From positions 28,873,253 through 28,937,252 of the forward strand of contig CM075939.1 in assembly GCA_038030265.1 (NCBI GenBank): 64,000 nt of DNA, in the 5' to 3' direction. Positions 36,521 through 48,119 of this stretch are shown here, piece after piece. A program made the translations under genes and the position numbers. Source of the stretch: Corythucha ciliata. Its lineage: Eukaryota > Arthropoda > Insecta > Hemiptera > Tingidae. The stretch's first letter is position 1. Every line of letters begins with the position of its first letter. The notes beneath the pieces are model-generated. The model saw nothing but the letters and a program-made list of their open reading frames with translations. It was not told the DNA's origin and made no database searches.

Positions 36521-37334
36521 TGTGTGGCCATTTTGGGCCACACTCGTTTTACAAAATTCGTGCGGATTCTGATGCAACAAGAACGGTGTCATCACAATGA
36601 GTACTCTTTCAAGGCTTCAACCGTTCGTCTGACCGAGAATTCGTCTCGATTTTTGGATTCCCCGTGTTAAAAAACTACAAAATACGCGGATTCGTCAATT
36701 TTAAAATCTTGATCATTATTACCAAAAATCGCTCAACAGGTGGGATAGTTTTTGGATAAATTATGTCGAAGTCTTTCGATTTGCATAGCCGCGTATGTTG
36801 TCTATTTCACTGAGGGGCCGCCAGCACCCCTTAGATTTGCCAAAAGAGAGACGTTTTGAATCATCTCTGATTTTATAGGATGGGGGGTTTTACTCGTGGT
36901 AGTGAAGGGGAGGGGAGGAAGTGGCCGTATGATTTTATTGGGTTTTAGGTGTCCAAAATTTATCAGTTCTAGCCGTGGTACATGAGGAGTCATGTCGTTG
37001 TCATGGGTTGAATTCACTTTGAGACGTGGACAATAATTTTTGCCAGAAAGTTACTCCATGACAAATATTTGTTCAATGTTGTTTTTTCCCCCACTTTTCT
37101 GGTGTCTGATTCTCTTATTTTCAATATTTAGTTTTTCGAAAACTCGGAGCCATTTTACCACAAAAGCTGTCTGGTGTTTGTAGATACGGTGGCAGGCATG
37201 CAGGATAGTGTGCACGAGCATGAGCACCTCCTTAAAGCGACTCTGGATCCGCGCCTGCGCGGTTTCTGAACGCACACCACCGGGAACGCCCAAACAAAAC
37301 CGAGTGTGCTGTACAACAGCTCGACACTGAAGCT

Positions 37335-37425
37335 GAAGTGGGGAACAGTGCGGGTATTCGAACCCAGGCCCACTTGGTTGTGTGAAGCACGTTTCGTATC
37401 CACTACTCCATCGTGGCGTCAATCG
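37335..37425 (-). mobile_element. tRNA-derived SINE head
   Basis: On the minus strand, an A-box-like TGGAGTAGTGG (37400-37410) and a B box GGGTTCGAATACC (37353-37365) are about 45-57 bp apart, the spacing of a pol III internal promoter. The flanks do not form an acceptor stem, and there is no cloverleaf with proper arms, so this is not a tRNA gene. The SINE body would continue toward lower coordinates, possibly to about 37050; its 3' end and target duplication were not identified. Confidence 0.65.
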
Positions 37426-38140
37426 GCCTAGCTGTCTATCGTCTTCGTTTTTTCTCCCTCCATGACGTACGTCGGCAGTTCCCTCATGATTTTCACTCTT
37501 TCTCCGTTCCTGGCGGTTGCTTTGTCCGCGTCTCCAGCTCTTCATACCCCAACGCGAATAGTTATAAGAACAGCACCTCTTATGACCTCTGGAACCGAGG
37601 TGCCTCGGCTGCCTCTGGAACGGTACAACAGGCAGAGGACGCCCAGAGAGTGGTTCTCCTGTGACTGAGATAGCAATTTCCTATTTTCCCCCTAACAAGG
37701 CTCTCAGATCGGACTTGCGCCTCATACTGGAAGAATGACAGTGCTGTACAAATCGGCAAGCGCCATTCACTAGCGTGTGACCCACCTACTGATCGTCAAT
37801 AGAAAGAATGAATCTGCCTGGGCAAAGCAAGTAGTTTTTTCTGGAATCATTCGACTCCCAATGGATGGAAGAAGAGGGAGACAAAAGAATGTTTTCAGCT
37901 GAGCACTGTTTTGAGCCTTCCCAACCTTCCTCGCCTTGCCGCCTTCACGCTCATTATTTTGGTTACCGAAGAGTACGTTATCGTGACCCTGTTCAATGAC
38001 ACAACCTTCTTTGATGCTTTCCGCCGCTCCAAAACTGAGCTTTTTGACACTCGCTATCGTCCCCCAAACTGATCGTTTTAATCTTTTTCTTCGTAAAAAC
38101 ATCATCCTAAAACTTCTCTGTGTATAATGCCAGTGTCTAA
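37426..38140. other. No supported feature
   Basis: Comparatively GC-rich non-coding DNA with overlapping chance frames on both strands; none is recognised. Confidence 0.35.
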
Positions 38141-38326
38141 AGCGCCCCATACACTATGCGATTGCCTGCAGGCCGTCGCCTCAAGAGGCAACTGTCCGGC
38201 CAAAATCGACGGGTATCATCAGGTGGACTGCAGTCCATGGCCTTCAGATTAACTGAAAATGTGTGGGTAACCCCGATCGACGGCCTCACGATTGCCTTCA
38301 GTTAAACTGACAGTGTATGGGGCGCT
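38141..38326. mobile_element. 186-bp Harbinger-like MITE, TAA duplication
   Basis: The termini AGCGCCCCATACACT and ...AGTGTATGGGGCGCT are inverted copies, flanked by TAA on both sides (38138-38140, 38327-38329). A further internal inversion involves GCGATTGCCT and GATTGCCTTCAG. It is non-coding. Confidence 0.85.
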
Positions 38327-38605
38327 TAAGTGAGATAATTTCAGATTCCTGGCATTGAACTCTTTGTTCCAGTCAAAGATTTATCCAAGCCATAAAATCT
38401 GACAATTTGAATTCCTGAAATCTGAACCGTTGTCATCTGTCCAAGAAAGATTTATTTCCCACCAGTAGGAAACAGTGCAAGTCGGCCTTGGAAGGACCAC
38501 TATTAAGCTATGACCGCCATCAATTTCCCCTCGAACCCAACTTATTGACTAAAAACGTGTAGTTTGTTTCGATTGCCGACAATGCATCATTGAAACTATT
38601 TATTA

Positions 38606-38742
38606 AGGCCCGTTCACAAGCTCTATGTTTGCGTTGTGTGGACTCTGTGCAACCAAACAAATTTATTCCCTCGAAAAATGAAGCATTTTGATAGGTTGCA
38701 TAGAAACCACACAACACAAACATAGAGCTTGTGAACGGGCCT
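38606..38742. mobile_element. 137-bp Harbinger-like MITE (AGGCCCGTTCACAAGC), TTA duplication
   Basis: The arms AGGCCCGTTCACAAGCTCTA and their complement are nearly perfect over about 50 bp, flanked by TTA (38603-38605, 38743-38745). The core contains TCGAAAAATGAAGCATTTTG. Copies of the same family lie at 62654-62791, 61894-62640 (split), and as a fragment at 49890-49950. Confidence 0.9.
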
Positions 38743-39180
38743 TTATCATCATTATTTATTATAATGCATCATTGAAATTACACTGAAAGAAATCATTGGT
38801 TTGTGTTACAAAATTCCTTAATTCACTACAAGAAATTCTTGTTGATAAAGGGACAGCAAGAATTTATTTTACTCTTACAAAACAATTATGGTTAAATGTT
38901 CTTGTTCAGTTTACCGTATTTTACCGATTTGGTTACAATAAAAGTTCTGTAATTCTTTCCCATTCATCACGCATTGTTTCCCGTTTGGTTCTATTGCCGG
39001 AACTGCTCGTTGTGGTGTTGTTAACCAGATAATTCGGTATTAAAACCAATATTTCTTGTATTTAATACAAAGTTGATTAGAAATGCCAACTGTACACGAG
39101 GGTTACTATAAACATTCTTCTGGTTTCAATTACAAGAATTTCTCGTACAGTTATTACAGAAATCGCGGTTACATTTATAA

Positions 39181-39893
39181 CCCAAGTAACACAAGAGCTC
39201 CGGTAAGCGAAGATCGTGTAGGTTTGAGCTTCCTTAAAATTTGTGTAGAGCTTCAGTGCAGAAGAAGTATACTACCGAAGCTGGAACTTCTTTAATGACT
39301 TGTGTAAAGCATTATGGAAGTTATACTGACAGGTGTAACAGCGGGACATGATTTCAATTTCCATTGAGCTTCGGAAAGGCTTCACCATTCATATTTGAAC
39401 TTCTGTTGCTCTTCCCTCAGTCAATGTAACCGAAGCAGTGGGAAGAAATTAGGTTAGTTCCAGGACTACTTTTAAAGAAGTCTTATGGAAGTGGGCATCC
39501 ATTAGACTTCTTTTAGATTGCTTGCAGCAAGCTTTACCCAAGTTTCACAAGAACTCCGGTATAAGCGAAGATCGTGTAGGTTCGAGCTTCCTTAAAATTT
39601 GTGTAGAGCTTCAGTGCAGAAGAAGTATACTACCGAAACTGGAACTTCTTTAATGACATCTGTAAAACATTATGGAAGTTATACCGACAGGTGTTACAGC
39701 GGAACATGATTTCAATTTCCAATGAGCTTCGGAAAGGCTTCACCATTCATATTTGAACTTCTGTTGCTCTTCCCTTAGTCAATGTAACCGAAGCCGTGGG
39801 AAGAAATTAGGTTAGTTCCAGGACTATTTTTAAAGAAGTCTTATGGAAGTGGACATCCATTGGACTTCTTTTAAACTGCTTACAACAAGCTTT
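39181..39893 (+). repeat. 356-bp tandem dimer
   Basis: Two head-to-tail copies start CCCAAGTAACACAAGAGCTC (39181) and CCCAAGTTTCACAAGAAC (39537). They stay alignable to the end at roughly 95 per cent by eye, with one small insertion (GGTAAGCG versus GGTATAAGCG). There is no coding frame shared by both. This could be a short piece of a satellite family or a local duplication. Confidence 0.9.
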
Positions 39894-40287
39894 ATCTTGC
39901 TTCATAAAGCCTCTGTAGCATACGCTATAAAAGCTTCTCTTCGACTCACCTGATTACCAAATCATTTTTCACTTTTGTCTGTGCTGTGACGTGGTAGTGT
40001 GGCGCACGGAACGACGCACGGAAATTTGGTCCAGTCATCTGCTGGATTTCCGGGCTTTTTGAAAGCATTGATCTTGGCGCTCTTAGGTGGCCAAAAAAGC
40101 AATCCGTCTTTCTCCAATATTGATGGAACTGCTGTAATTTTCAACTCCCCCTTTTCAATAGTTTGGACGATCTTGAAAGAAAAGCCTGCTTCCTCTTTTT
40201 CGTCCATTTGTGCTAATCAGTTCCCGGAAAACAAGAAAATACATAATTAACATCAATTAATTGTGTTATACGCATGTTAGTACACAC

Positions 40288-41236
40288 GGGTGTTTCAGAA
40301 TAACTACAAAAAAGTAAAATGGGTTAAAATATAATTGATTTGCAATCAAAAAAGCCAAATATATCATGGTCCGAAACTCAATAGTTTCCGAGATATGATT
40401 TTTCAATCGTTATTTAGAGCAGTATCTCGCTTTTCTCAATAAAATGAGATTTTGTCGTTTCCAAACGAACTTCTGGCGCCGGATTTGCAAAGAACACATT
40501 TTTTTTTCTGTTAGGAATGACAGTTTCCGAGAGAATGAGCCATTTTTTATCACCACGACACCGGCTCAAAGCTGCGCAAACTGGAAAATGCTCAATTTTG
40601 TGATAGAAGTCAACACTAATAGCGTTTCCCATTTGCCATCTCTTCACTGGCACGTGGAGTGTATGTGACGTCATTGCACTGGCAATAAACATGTAAACAC
40701 CTGGTGTGCTGTGGCTTCAAATGGAGCAGTTTTAAGCTATAGCTTCGTCATTATTTCTTCCTCCGTGCGGTTTATCTGTTATAAACCTAAAGTTAGGTTT
40801 ACTTGCACCGTCTAATTTCTCGAGGCAGAAAATGTTGTACAAGCACTGTGCTAGCGCAGGTTGCCGTGGCAAATGGAGCAAAATCTCAGTTACAGTGGTG
40901 CGATTCAATTGACAAATGGAGCGCCAAAATTCTTATCAGGACAACAACAGTGTGCACCATTGTGGAATTCTCTTGCAAATGGTTAACGCTATAGGTAAAT
41001 CACGATGCACAAAAACGTCATGGTGATAAAAAAGGACTCATTCTCTCGACAACTGTCATTCCTATCAGTAAAAACGTGTTATTTCGAAGGCCGCCAAAAA
41101 TTCGTCCTAAAAAACGCTTGAAAATTCTTATCTAGGAAACTATTGAGTTTCGGACTATGGTGTATTTCGCCTTCTTGATTGCAAATCAGGCCTACTTTCT
41201 CCAATTCATTTTTTTTGCAGTTATTCTGAAATACCC
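40288..41236. mobile_element. 949-bp mariner-like element with about 290-bp inverted arms
   Basis: Left GGGTGTTTCAGAATAACT (40288) and right AGTTATTCTGAAATACCC-TA (41236). The arms share GATTTGCAATCAA, ATGGTCCGAAACTCAATAG, GGAATGACAGT and GAGAGAATGAG in inverted order, to about 40577 on the left and from about 40950 on the right. The core has no recognisable transposase. It is a non-autonomous relative of the solitary end at 34648. Confidence 0.8.
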
Positions 41237-41313
41237 TATTATAAGTAGGGTTGGCAGACGTCGTTGTATTTCACGGGATAGTCCCAGCTTTTGCTAATTG
41301 TCCCGCATCCTTA

Positions 41314-41494
41314 GACCGGTCGTCCACTGGAAGCGTTCTGAGCGACGCTACAACGAGCGTACTTCCAAAAAGGCTTAAATTGATTTCACTGCAGCTAAGC
41401 ATACAGTGGACGATGTCACGCGTTCAATTTGAGCCCTTGGGGTGTACGCTCGTTGTAGCGCCGCTCGAAAACGCTTCCAGTGGACGACAGACCC
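41314..41494. mobile_element. 181-bp foldback MITE, TTA duplication
   Basis: Left GACCGGTCGTCCACTGGAAG and right ...CTTCCAGTGGACGACAGACCC are inverted copies over about 55 bp, including GCTACAACGAGCGTAC and its complement. TTA flanks both ends (41311-41313, 41495-41497). The right TTA is at once the left flank of the element that starts at 41498. Confidence 0.85.
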
Positions 41495-41497
41495 TTA

Positions 41498-41522
41498 AGG
41501 GGCCCACACACGGTCAAACATG
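41498..41522. mobile_element. MITE-like terminus at the left edge of the 26-bp array
   Basis: TTA|AGGGGCCCACACACGGTCAA has the same AG-GC-rich opening and TTA flank as the Harbinger-like MITEs here. It runs on into a 25-bp perfect dyad (12-bp stem, one-base centre, 41515-41539; left half CAAACATGCTTG) whose right half is the start of the tandem array. No complementary right terminus was found after the array. Confidence 0.6.
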
Positions 41523-44500
41523 CTTGACAAGCATGTTTGCCAACCTCGCTTGACAAGCATGTTTGCCAACCTCGCTTGACAAGCATGTTTGCCAACCTCG
41601 CTTGACAAGCATGTTTGCCAACCTCGCTTGACAAGCATGTTTGCCAACCTCGCTTGACAAGCATGTTTGCCAACCTCGCTTGACAAGCATGTTTGCCAAC
41701 CTCGCTTGACAAGCATGTTTGCCAACCTCGCTTGACAAGCATGTTTGCCAACCTCGCTTGACAAGCATGTTTGCCAACCTCGCTTGACAAGCATGTTTGC
41801 CAACCTCGCTTGACAAGCATGTTTGCCAACCTCGCTTGACAAGCATGTTTGCCAACCTCGCTTGACAAGCATGTTTGCCAACCTCGCTTGACAAGCATGT
41901 TTGCCAACCTCGCTTGACAAGCATGTTTGCCAACCTCGCTTGACAAGCATGTTTGCCAACCTCGCTTGACAAGCATGTTTGCCAACCTCGCTTGACAAGC
42001 ATGTTTGCCAACCTCGCTTGACAAGCATGTTTGCCAACCTCGCTTGACAAGCATGTTTGCCAACCTCGCTTGACAAGCATGTTTGCCAACCTCGCTTGAC
42101 AAGCATGTTTGCCAACCTCGCTTGACAAGCATGTTTGCCAACCTCGCTTGACAAGCATGTTTGCCAACCTCGCTTGACAAGCATGTTTGCCAACCTCGCT
42201 TGACAAGCATGTTTGCCAACCTCGCTTGACAAGCATGTTTGCCAACCTCGCTTGACAAGCATGTTTGCCAACCTCGCTTGACAAGCATGTTTGCCAACCT
42301 CGCTTGACAAGCATGTTTGCCAACCTCGCTTGACAAGCATGTTTGCCAACCTCGCTTGACAAGCATGTTTGCCAACCTCGCTTGACAAGCATGTTTGCCA
42401 ACCTCGCTTGACAAGCATGTTTGCCAACCTCGCTTGACAAGCATGTTTGCCAACCTCGCTTGACAAGCATGTTTGCCAACCTCGCTTGACAAGCATGTTT
42501 GCCAACCTCGCTTGACAAGCATGTTTGCCAACCTCGCTTGACAAGCATGTTTGCCAACCTCGCTTGACAAGCATGTTTGCCAACCTCGCTTGACAAGCAT
42601 GTTTGCCAACCTCGCTTGACAAGCATGTTTGCCAACCTCGCTTGACAAGCATGTTTGCCAACCTCGCTTGACAAGCATGTTTGCCAACCTCGCTTGACAA
42701 GCATGTTTGCCAACCTCGCTTGACAAGCATGTTTGCCAACCTCGCTTGACAAGCATGTTTGCCAACCTCGCTTGACAAGCATGTTTGCCAACCTCGCTTG
42801 ACAAGCATGTTTGCCAACCTCGCTTGACAAGCATGTTTGCCAACCTCGCTTGACAAGCATGTTTGCCAACCTCGCTTGACAAGCATGTTTGCCAACCTCG
42901 CTTGACAAGCATGTTTGCCAACCTCGCTTGACAAGCATGTTTGCCAACCTCGCTTGACAAGCATGTTTGCCAACCTCGCTTGACAAGCATGTTTGCCAAC
43001 CTCGCTTGACAAGCATGTTTGCCAACCTCGCTTGACAAGCATGTTTGCCAACCTCGCTTGACAAGCATGTTTGCCAACCTCGCTTGACAAGCATGTTTGC
43101 CAACCTCGCTTGACAAGCATGTTTGCCAACCTCGCTTGACAAGCATGTTTGCCAACCTCGCTTGACAAGCATGTTTGCCAACCTCGCTTGACAAGCATGT
43201 TTGCCAACCTCGCTTGACAAGCATGTTTGCCAACCTCGCTTGACAAGCATGTTTGCCAACCTCGCTTGACAAGCATGTTTGCCAACCTCGCTTGACAAGC
43301 ATGTTTGCCAACCTCGCTTGACAAGCATGTTTGCCAACCTCGCTTGACAAGCATGTTTGCCAACCTCGCTTGACAAGCATGTTTGCCAACCTCGCTTGAC
43401 AAGCATGTTTGCCAACCTCGCTTGACAAGCATGTTTGCCAACCTCGCTTGACAAGCATGTTTGCCAACCTCGCTTGACAAGCATGTTTGCCAACCTCGCT
43501 TGACAAGCATGTTTGCCAACCTCGCTTGACAAGCATGTTTGCCAACCTCGCTTGACAAGCATGTTTGCCAACCTCGCTTGACAAGCATGTTTGCCAACCT
43601 CGCTTGACAAGCATGTTTGCCAACCTCGCTTGACAAGCATGTTTGCCAACCTCGCTTGACAAGCATGTTTGCCAACCTCGCTTGACAAGCATGTTTGCCA
43701 ACCTCGCTTGACAAGCATGTTTGCCAACCTCGCTTGACAAGCATGTTTGCCAACCTCGCTTGACAAGCATGTTTGCCAACCTCGCTTGACAAGCATGTTT
43801 GCCAACCTCGCTTGACAAGCATGTTTGCCAACCTCGCTTGACAAGCATGTTTGCCAACCTCGCTTGACAAGCATGTTTGCCAACCTCGCTTGACAAGCAT
43901 GTTTGCCAACCTCGCTTGACAAGCATGTTTGCCAACCTCGCTTGACAAGCATGTTTGCCAACCTCGCTTGACAAGCATGTTTGCCAACCTCGCTTGACAA
44001 GCATGTTTGCCAACCTCGCTTGACAAGCATGTTTGCCAACCTCGCTTGACAAGCATGTTTGCCAACCTCGCTTGACAAGCATGTTTGCCAACCTCGCTTG
44101 ACAAGCATGTTTGCCAACCTCGCTTGACAAGCATGTTTGCCAACCTCGCTTGACAAGCATGTTTGCCAACCTCGCTTGACAAGCATGTTTGCCAACCTCG
44201 CTTGACAAGCATGTTTGCCAACCTCGCTTGACAAGCATGTTTGCCAACCTCGCTTGACAAGCATGTTTGCCAACCTCGCTTGACAAGCATGTTTGCCAAC
44301 CTCGCTTGACAAGCATGTTTGCCAACCTCGCTTGACAAGCATGTTTGCCAACCTCGCTTGACAAGCATGTTTGCCAACCTCGCTTGACAAGCATGTTTGC
44401 CAACCTCGCTTGACAAGCATGTTTGCCAACCTCGCTTGACAAGCATGTTTGCCAACCTCGCTTGACAAGCATGTTTGCCAACCTCGCTTGACAAGCATGT

Positions 44501-44710
44501 TTGCCAACCTCGCTTGACAAGCATGTTTGCCAACCTCGCTTGACAAGCATGTTTGCCAACCTCGCTTGACAAGCATGTTTGCCAACCTCGCTTGACAAGC
44601 ATGTTTGCCAACCTCGCTTGACAAGCATGTTTGCCAACCTCGCTTGACAAGCATGTTTGCCAACCTCGCTTGACAAGCATGTTTGCCAACCTCGCTTGAC
44701 AAGCATGTTT
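41523..44710. repeat. 26-bp tandem array, 122 identical units plus 16 bp
   Basis: Each unit begins CTTGACAAGCATG and ends CCAACCTCG. From 41523 to 44694 the phase never shifts and I see no substitution, giving exactly 122 units; a 16-bp partial unit ends at 44710. All three minus-strand frames stay open for more than 1060 codons because the unit has no minus-strand stop. On the plus strand, TGA stops every frame. The predicted giant proteins are artefacts of the repeat. The identity of all units implies recent expansion or strong homogenisation. Confidence 0.98.
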
Positions 44711-45724
44711 CCAAAATTGATACTTGGTTGCGAAAATTTGGATTATAAATTATATCCGTCTAAGACACTATCAATTTAGAATCAGAATAGATTTTTTTCT
44801 TCAAAAATAAAAAATGAATGAATGGAAATCTAACCAAGGAACTTACTATCTTCTCAAAAGGGACTTGAATAATTCAGTACATATTAAATTATTCAGGGCT
44901 TAAAAATTCATTTTCCGTAACACAGAACTCAGCAAACCAGGAGTTCCTCCAACTCGCGGTACATGAATTGAGCTTTCCAAATTACGTGCTATCATGTGTA
45001 TCGTAAGTTCATCATCACTAATGTTCACGTCGAATAAGCATTGGAAAGTTCAACGTATTCCTTGGGCTCCCTCGTCACGTTTCATTCTCCCAAAAACTTT
45101 AGAACGCGCCTTCCGCTCTATTTCCACTTTTTTTTTTCCAAAACCTTCCCCCTTTCCGTCATCAAGCTACGGCACAGCACCCCTTAATTTTAGAGAGACG
45201 CATTGTCTTAACAATTCTACCCTCTCAAAGTATTTTATGTACGTCCTCTTGACAATACGCGGTCTGCTATATACGCGAGTGTAAGTAAGAATGCGTATAC
45301 CTCGTTTCCACTTCTCATTCACATATAACTTCAACCTTTTCGGTTCGTGTGTGTGTGAGGAGGGGGAGGCGAAGTGAAAACACTCGAAAACGTCACCCTC
45401 TCTTTCAAAAAGACTCGCTTCTTCTCACCCCTTCATCATCACCAAGTTCATGTTCCACAACTTCCTACGTACGAAAGCCGACTTATGCCTAATTACTGCC
45501 ATTCTCTTTTGAGAACGAGAGAGGAAACTTTTAAATGACGTAGTCGGAAGAAATAGAATGACGGAAAAAGGGAACGTGAAACTCTTAAAATGTGAGGAGG
45601 CCCTGATGCTCCCTCGAATACAGTTTCCTAATGTTAGACAGGACGACACCTTTATACTTGTTCCACTATCCTGGGAAACAATTAAAATAGACGCCTTTTA
45701 TACTTTCACTGACACCGAATATTT
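44711..45724. other. No supported feature
   Basis: Non-coding DNA downstream of the array; no MITE terminus or exon was recognised. Confidence 0.4.
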
Positions 45725-45836
45725 CTTCAAAAATGCATGAAAAAATCTGTAGCCGTAGGAGCCTACATTGTCTGTCATTCCTCGTTGAGGTGCGTCAAAA
45801 ACGAACCGGTTTCGGCTGCTCGCCATCTTCAGCGTC
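45725..45836 (-). mobile_element. Hammerhead-like repeat fragment
   Basis: 45725-45813 is the inverted copy of 14575-14660. On the minus strand, 45835-45803 reads CTGAAGA, then a short stem GGC/GCC, then GAAACCGG, the order of a hammerhead core but with A where the usual core has U (CTGATGA). It is probably a decayed Penelope-type terminal motif. Confidence 0.5.
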
Positions 45837-45849
45837 TGGAAGTACGTAC

Positions 45850-47471
45850 TAAGTAAATAATGTGCCTACCTTCACTTTCCTAGCTCAAAAAAGTGTGTTA
45901 TAGGTAAGTAAATAAATAACATTTCTACAAAATGAGGAACCAGGAAGAAGGGAACCCCAAACGCTATTGAATAAAGGCCAACAACAATTGAACCGTGCTA
46001 GGAGAATCGGTATAAAGGTAAAAACCTCTCTGAATACCGATTAGGGTGGGGAATTGATAGGAAAAGTTAGAATTTCCCACCCCAACAAAATAACAAAAAA
46101 AAAAGAGAGAAAAAGTACAAAGGGGAGAACAACCCTAAAGGCCTGTGGGTCTGCGTGAATAAGGGAAGGATCATTGAATAAATAAGCATTTTCTTTTGAA
46201 GCTAGAATGTTACATAAAATGGTATTTTTTAGTATAAAAAAAACAAGGACGGGTACAATGTCTTGTGGAAAAATATTGTGCATTTAAAAAAATGAAACCT
46301 GTTGCTTAGACTCCGATCATGGAACTTGTTGCTTTTATACTAGAACTAGAAACAACAACATTGTACATTGCTGAGACGTTTTACTTTTTGTCTTGATTAA
46401 ATTACAAACCCCAAACTCGGACTATTTAATTAAAGCCTCCGTCCTCTTGTGGGCCCTGTTTTATCACAAAGGTGGACCTCCTTCCCTCATCTTTCCATTG
46501 CCCTTAACCCGTGTTTAATTCCTAAGCAGATCTAGTTTCCGTTACACTACACGGAAGATGATAATCTCTCAAAGCATCTAACCTCGTCTTCCCTATAGGG
46601 CACTCCTTAGGGTGAGGAAATTACTTTCGTTATGCTTGTAACAGGGTTAATTGAGACAGGAAAGGTAAGCGTATCGTGTAGCGGTTTTTTAAATGCCTCG
46701 TTTTTCGTAGAATTCCCTTTTTTCACCTGGCCATTATTAGTTTACTTTAAAATATACACTATTTGTTTAAATTGACATTTTATAATTCTGTTGAGTTTTG
46801 GAAGTTATCACTTGAGTAATCACAGGAGGTTTTATGTTCCCGATTGCTAAAGTGGAAAAAAGGAATTCTCAAGATCATTGGAGTTGATGAACTCTTCTCT
46901 CACTGCCAAGGATTTCCAGGCGGAGTCGTAATGTATAATTCTCGTTCGGGCTAATTTCGCGAATCTCGAGATCATAATAATCCTTATTCTTGTAGTGTTC
47001 TGACGTGCAATTACAATTTGTATCACTCTGACGAGCGCACCTGTACCTTCCAGGAGAATAACATCTGCGTTAAACCGAAATGTCTAGTTGACCTTGAAGC
47101 TTCAGACCTCCGCCGATGCGGCTAAAGTAGACAATTTTCATTGTTTCATCTTCTTTCTATTTTCAAATTGATAAATATCAGAGATCCCTTGTGGGTCGTG
47201 ACACAATACGCATCACCAACATTTGTTATTTCTTAATTAATGTTTTATAGACTTCCAGTTTGCGATAGTCAAACATGACTGGCGCCAAACCGTTTTTAAA
47301 ATGACACCGGTTGCAATAAATTTACATCTGTAGCCGGAGTGGTGGCGATCTGATGGTAAACAATTAACGTAAGAGCACAAATATTGCAGGTGGGAGAGAA
47401 TCTTGCGGAGTATTCACAGTACTCTCAACACAGGCTAGAACGCGATGATTCTCGTTGTATACCTATATGTT
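45850..47471. other. No supported feature
   Basis: AT-rich non-coding DNA; no exon, RNA gene or element was recognised. Confidence 0.4.
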
Positions 47472-47609
47472 CAGGGTGCGGCAGCATAACTTCCTTTTTT
47501 CAAAAATCAATGAAAACTATTGTATGCATCAGAAAATATTTTTTTTTTTATAATGTAGGTACATGTCTAAAGTTTTTATTTACATTGTTTTGAAAATCAA
47601 ATCTGTTAG

Positions 47610-47843
47610 GTGGCGTCCCCCATTCTCCAAACATTGCGTAAACCGATTTCTGGCATTTGTCATGGCGATTTGAAATGGCCGGCACGCTCTCCCGAATTGT
47701 GCCCTTTTGATTTTTTTCTATGGGTTTTTTTGAAATCCCGTGTTTATGTGAACCGTCCAAGAACCTTACAAGACTTGAAGACCAACATCCAAGAAGAAAT
47801 TGCCAACATAACCTGCTATGCTAACAAGAGTCATGACTGTTAG
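47610..47843 (+). pseudogene. Mariner-like transposase C-terminal fragment, left arm
   Basis: Reads WPARSPELCPFDFFLWVFLK, followed by SRVYVNRPRTLQDLKTNI. This is the C-terminal block of a Tc1/mariner-superfamily transposase: the W-P-A-R-S-P box, then the final catalytic Asp in PFDFFLW and the downstream helix. Everything N-terminal, including the first two catalytic Asp, is missing. It lies inside one arm of the palindrome, so it cannot be functional. Confidence 0.85.
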
Positions 47844-47909
47844 GTGGCGTCCCCCATTCTCCAACATCGCGTAAGCCGATTTCTGGCGTTTGTCATGACT
47901 CTTGTTAGC

Positions 47910-48119
47910 TTAGCAGGTTATGTTGGCAATTTCTTCTTGGATGTTGGTCTTCAAGTCTTGTAAGGTTCTTGGACGGTTCACATAAACACGGGATTTCAAA
48001 AAAACCCATAGAAAAAAATCAAAAGGGCACAATTCGGGAGAGCGTGCCGGCCATTTCAAATCGCCATGACAAATGCCAGAAATCGGTTTACGCAATGTTT
48101 GGAGAATGGGGGACGCCAC
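47910..48119 (-). pseudogene. Mariner-like transposase C-terminal fragment, right arm
   Basis: Identical protein fragment to the left arm (PFDFFLWVFLK, then SRVYVNRP) on the opposite strand. The identity of both copies at protein level indicates a recent inverted duplication or conversion between arms. Confidence 0.85.

Noticed and set aside
37339..37425. tRNA gene on the minus strand
   Set aside because: A and B boxes are present, but no acceptor stem, anticodon stem or correct length can be built; called as a SINE head instead.
41523..44710. CRISPR array
   Set aside because: Units are contiguous with no spacers, and the genome is eukaryotic.
41416..44714. Three minus-strand ORFs of more than 1060 codons
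   Set aside because: They are the three frames of the 26-bp array. All give the same 26-residue repeat, with no independent coding evidence.
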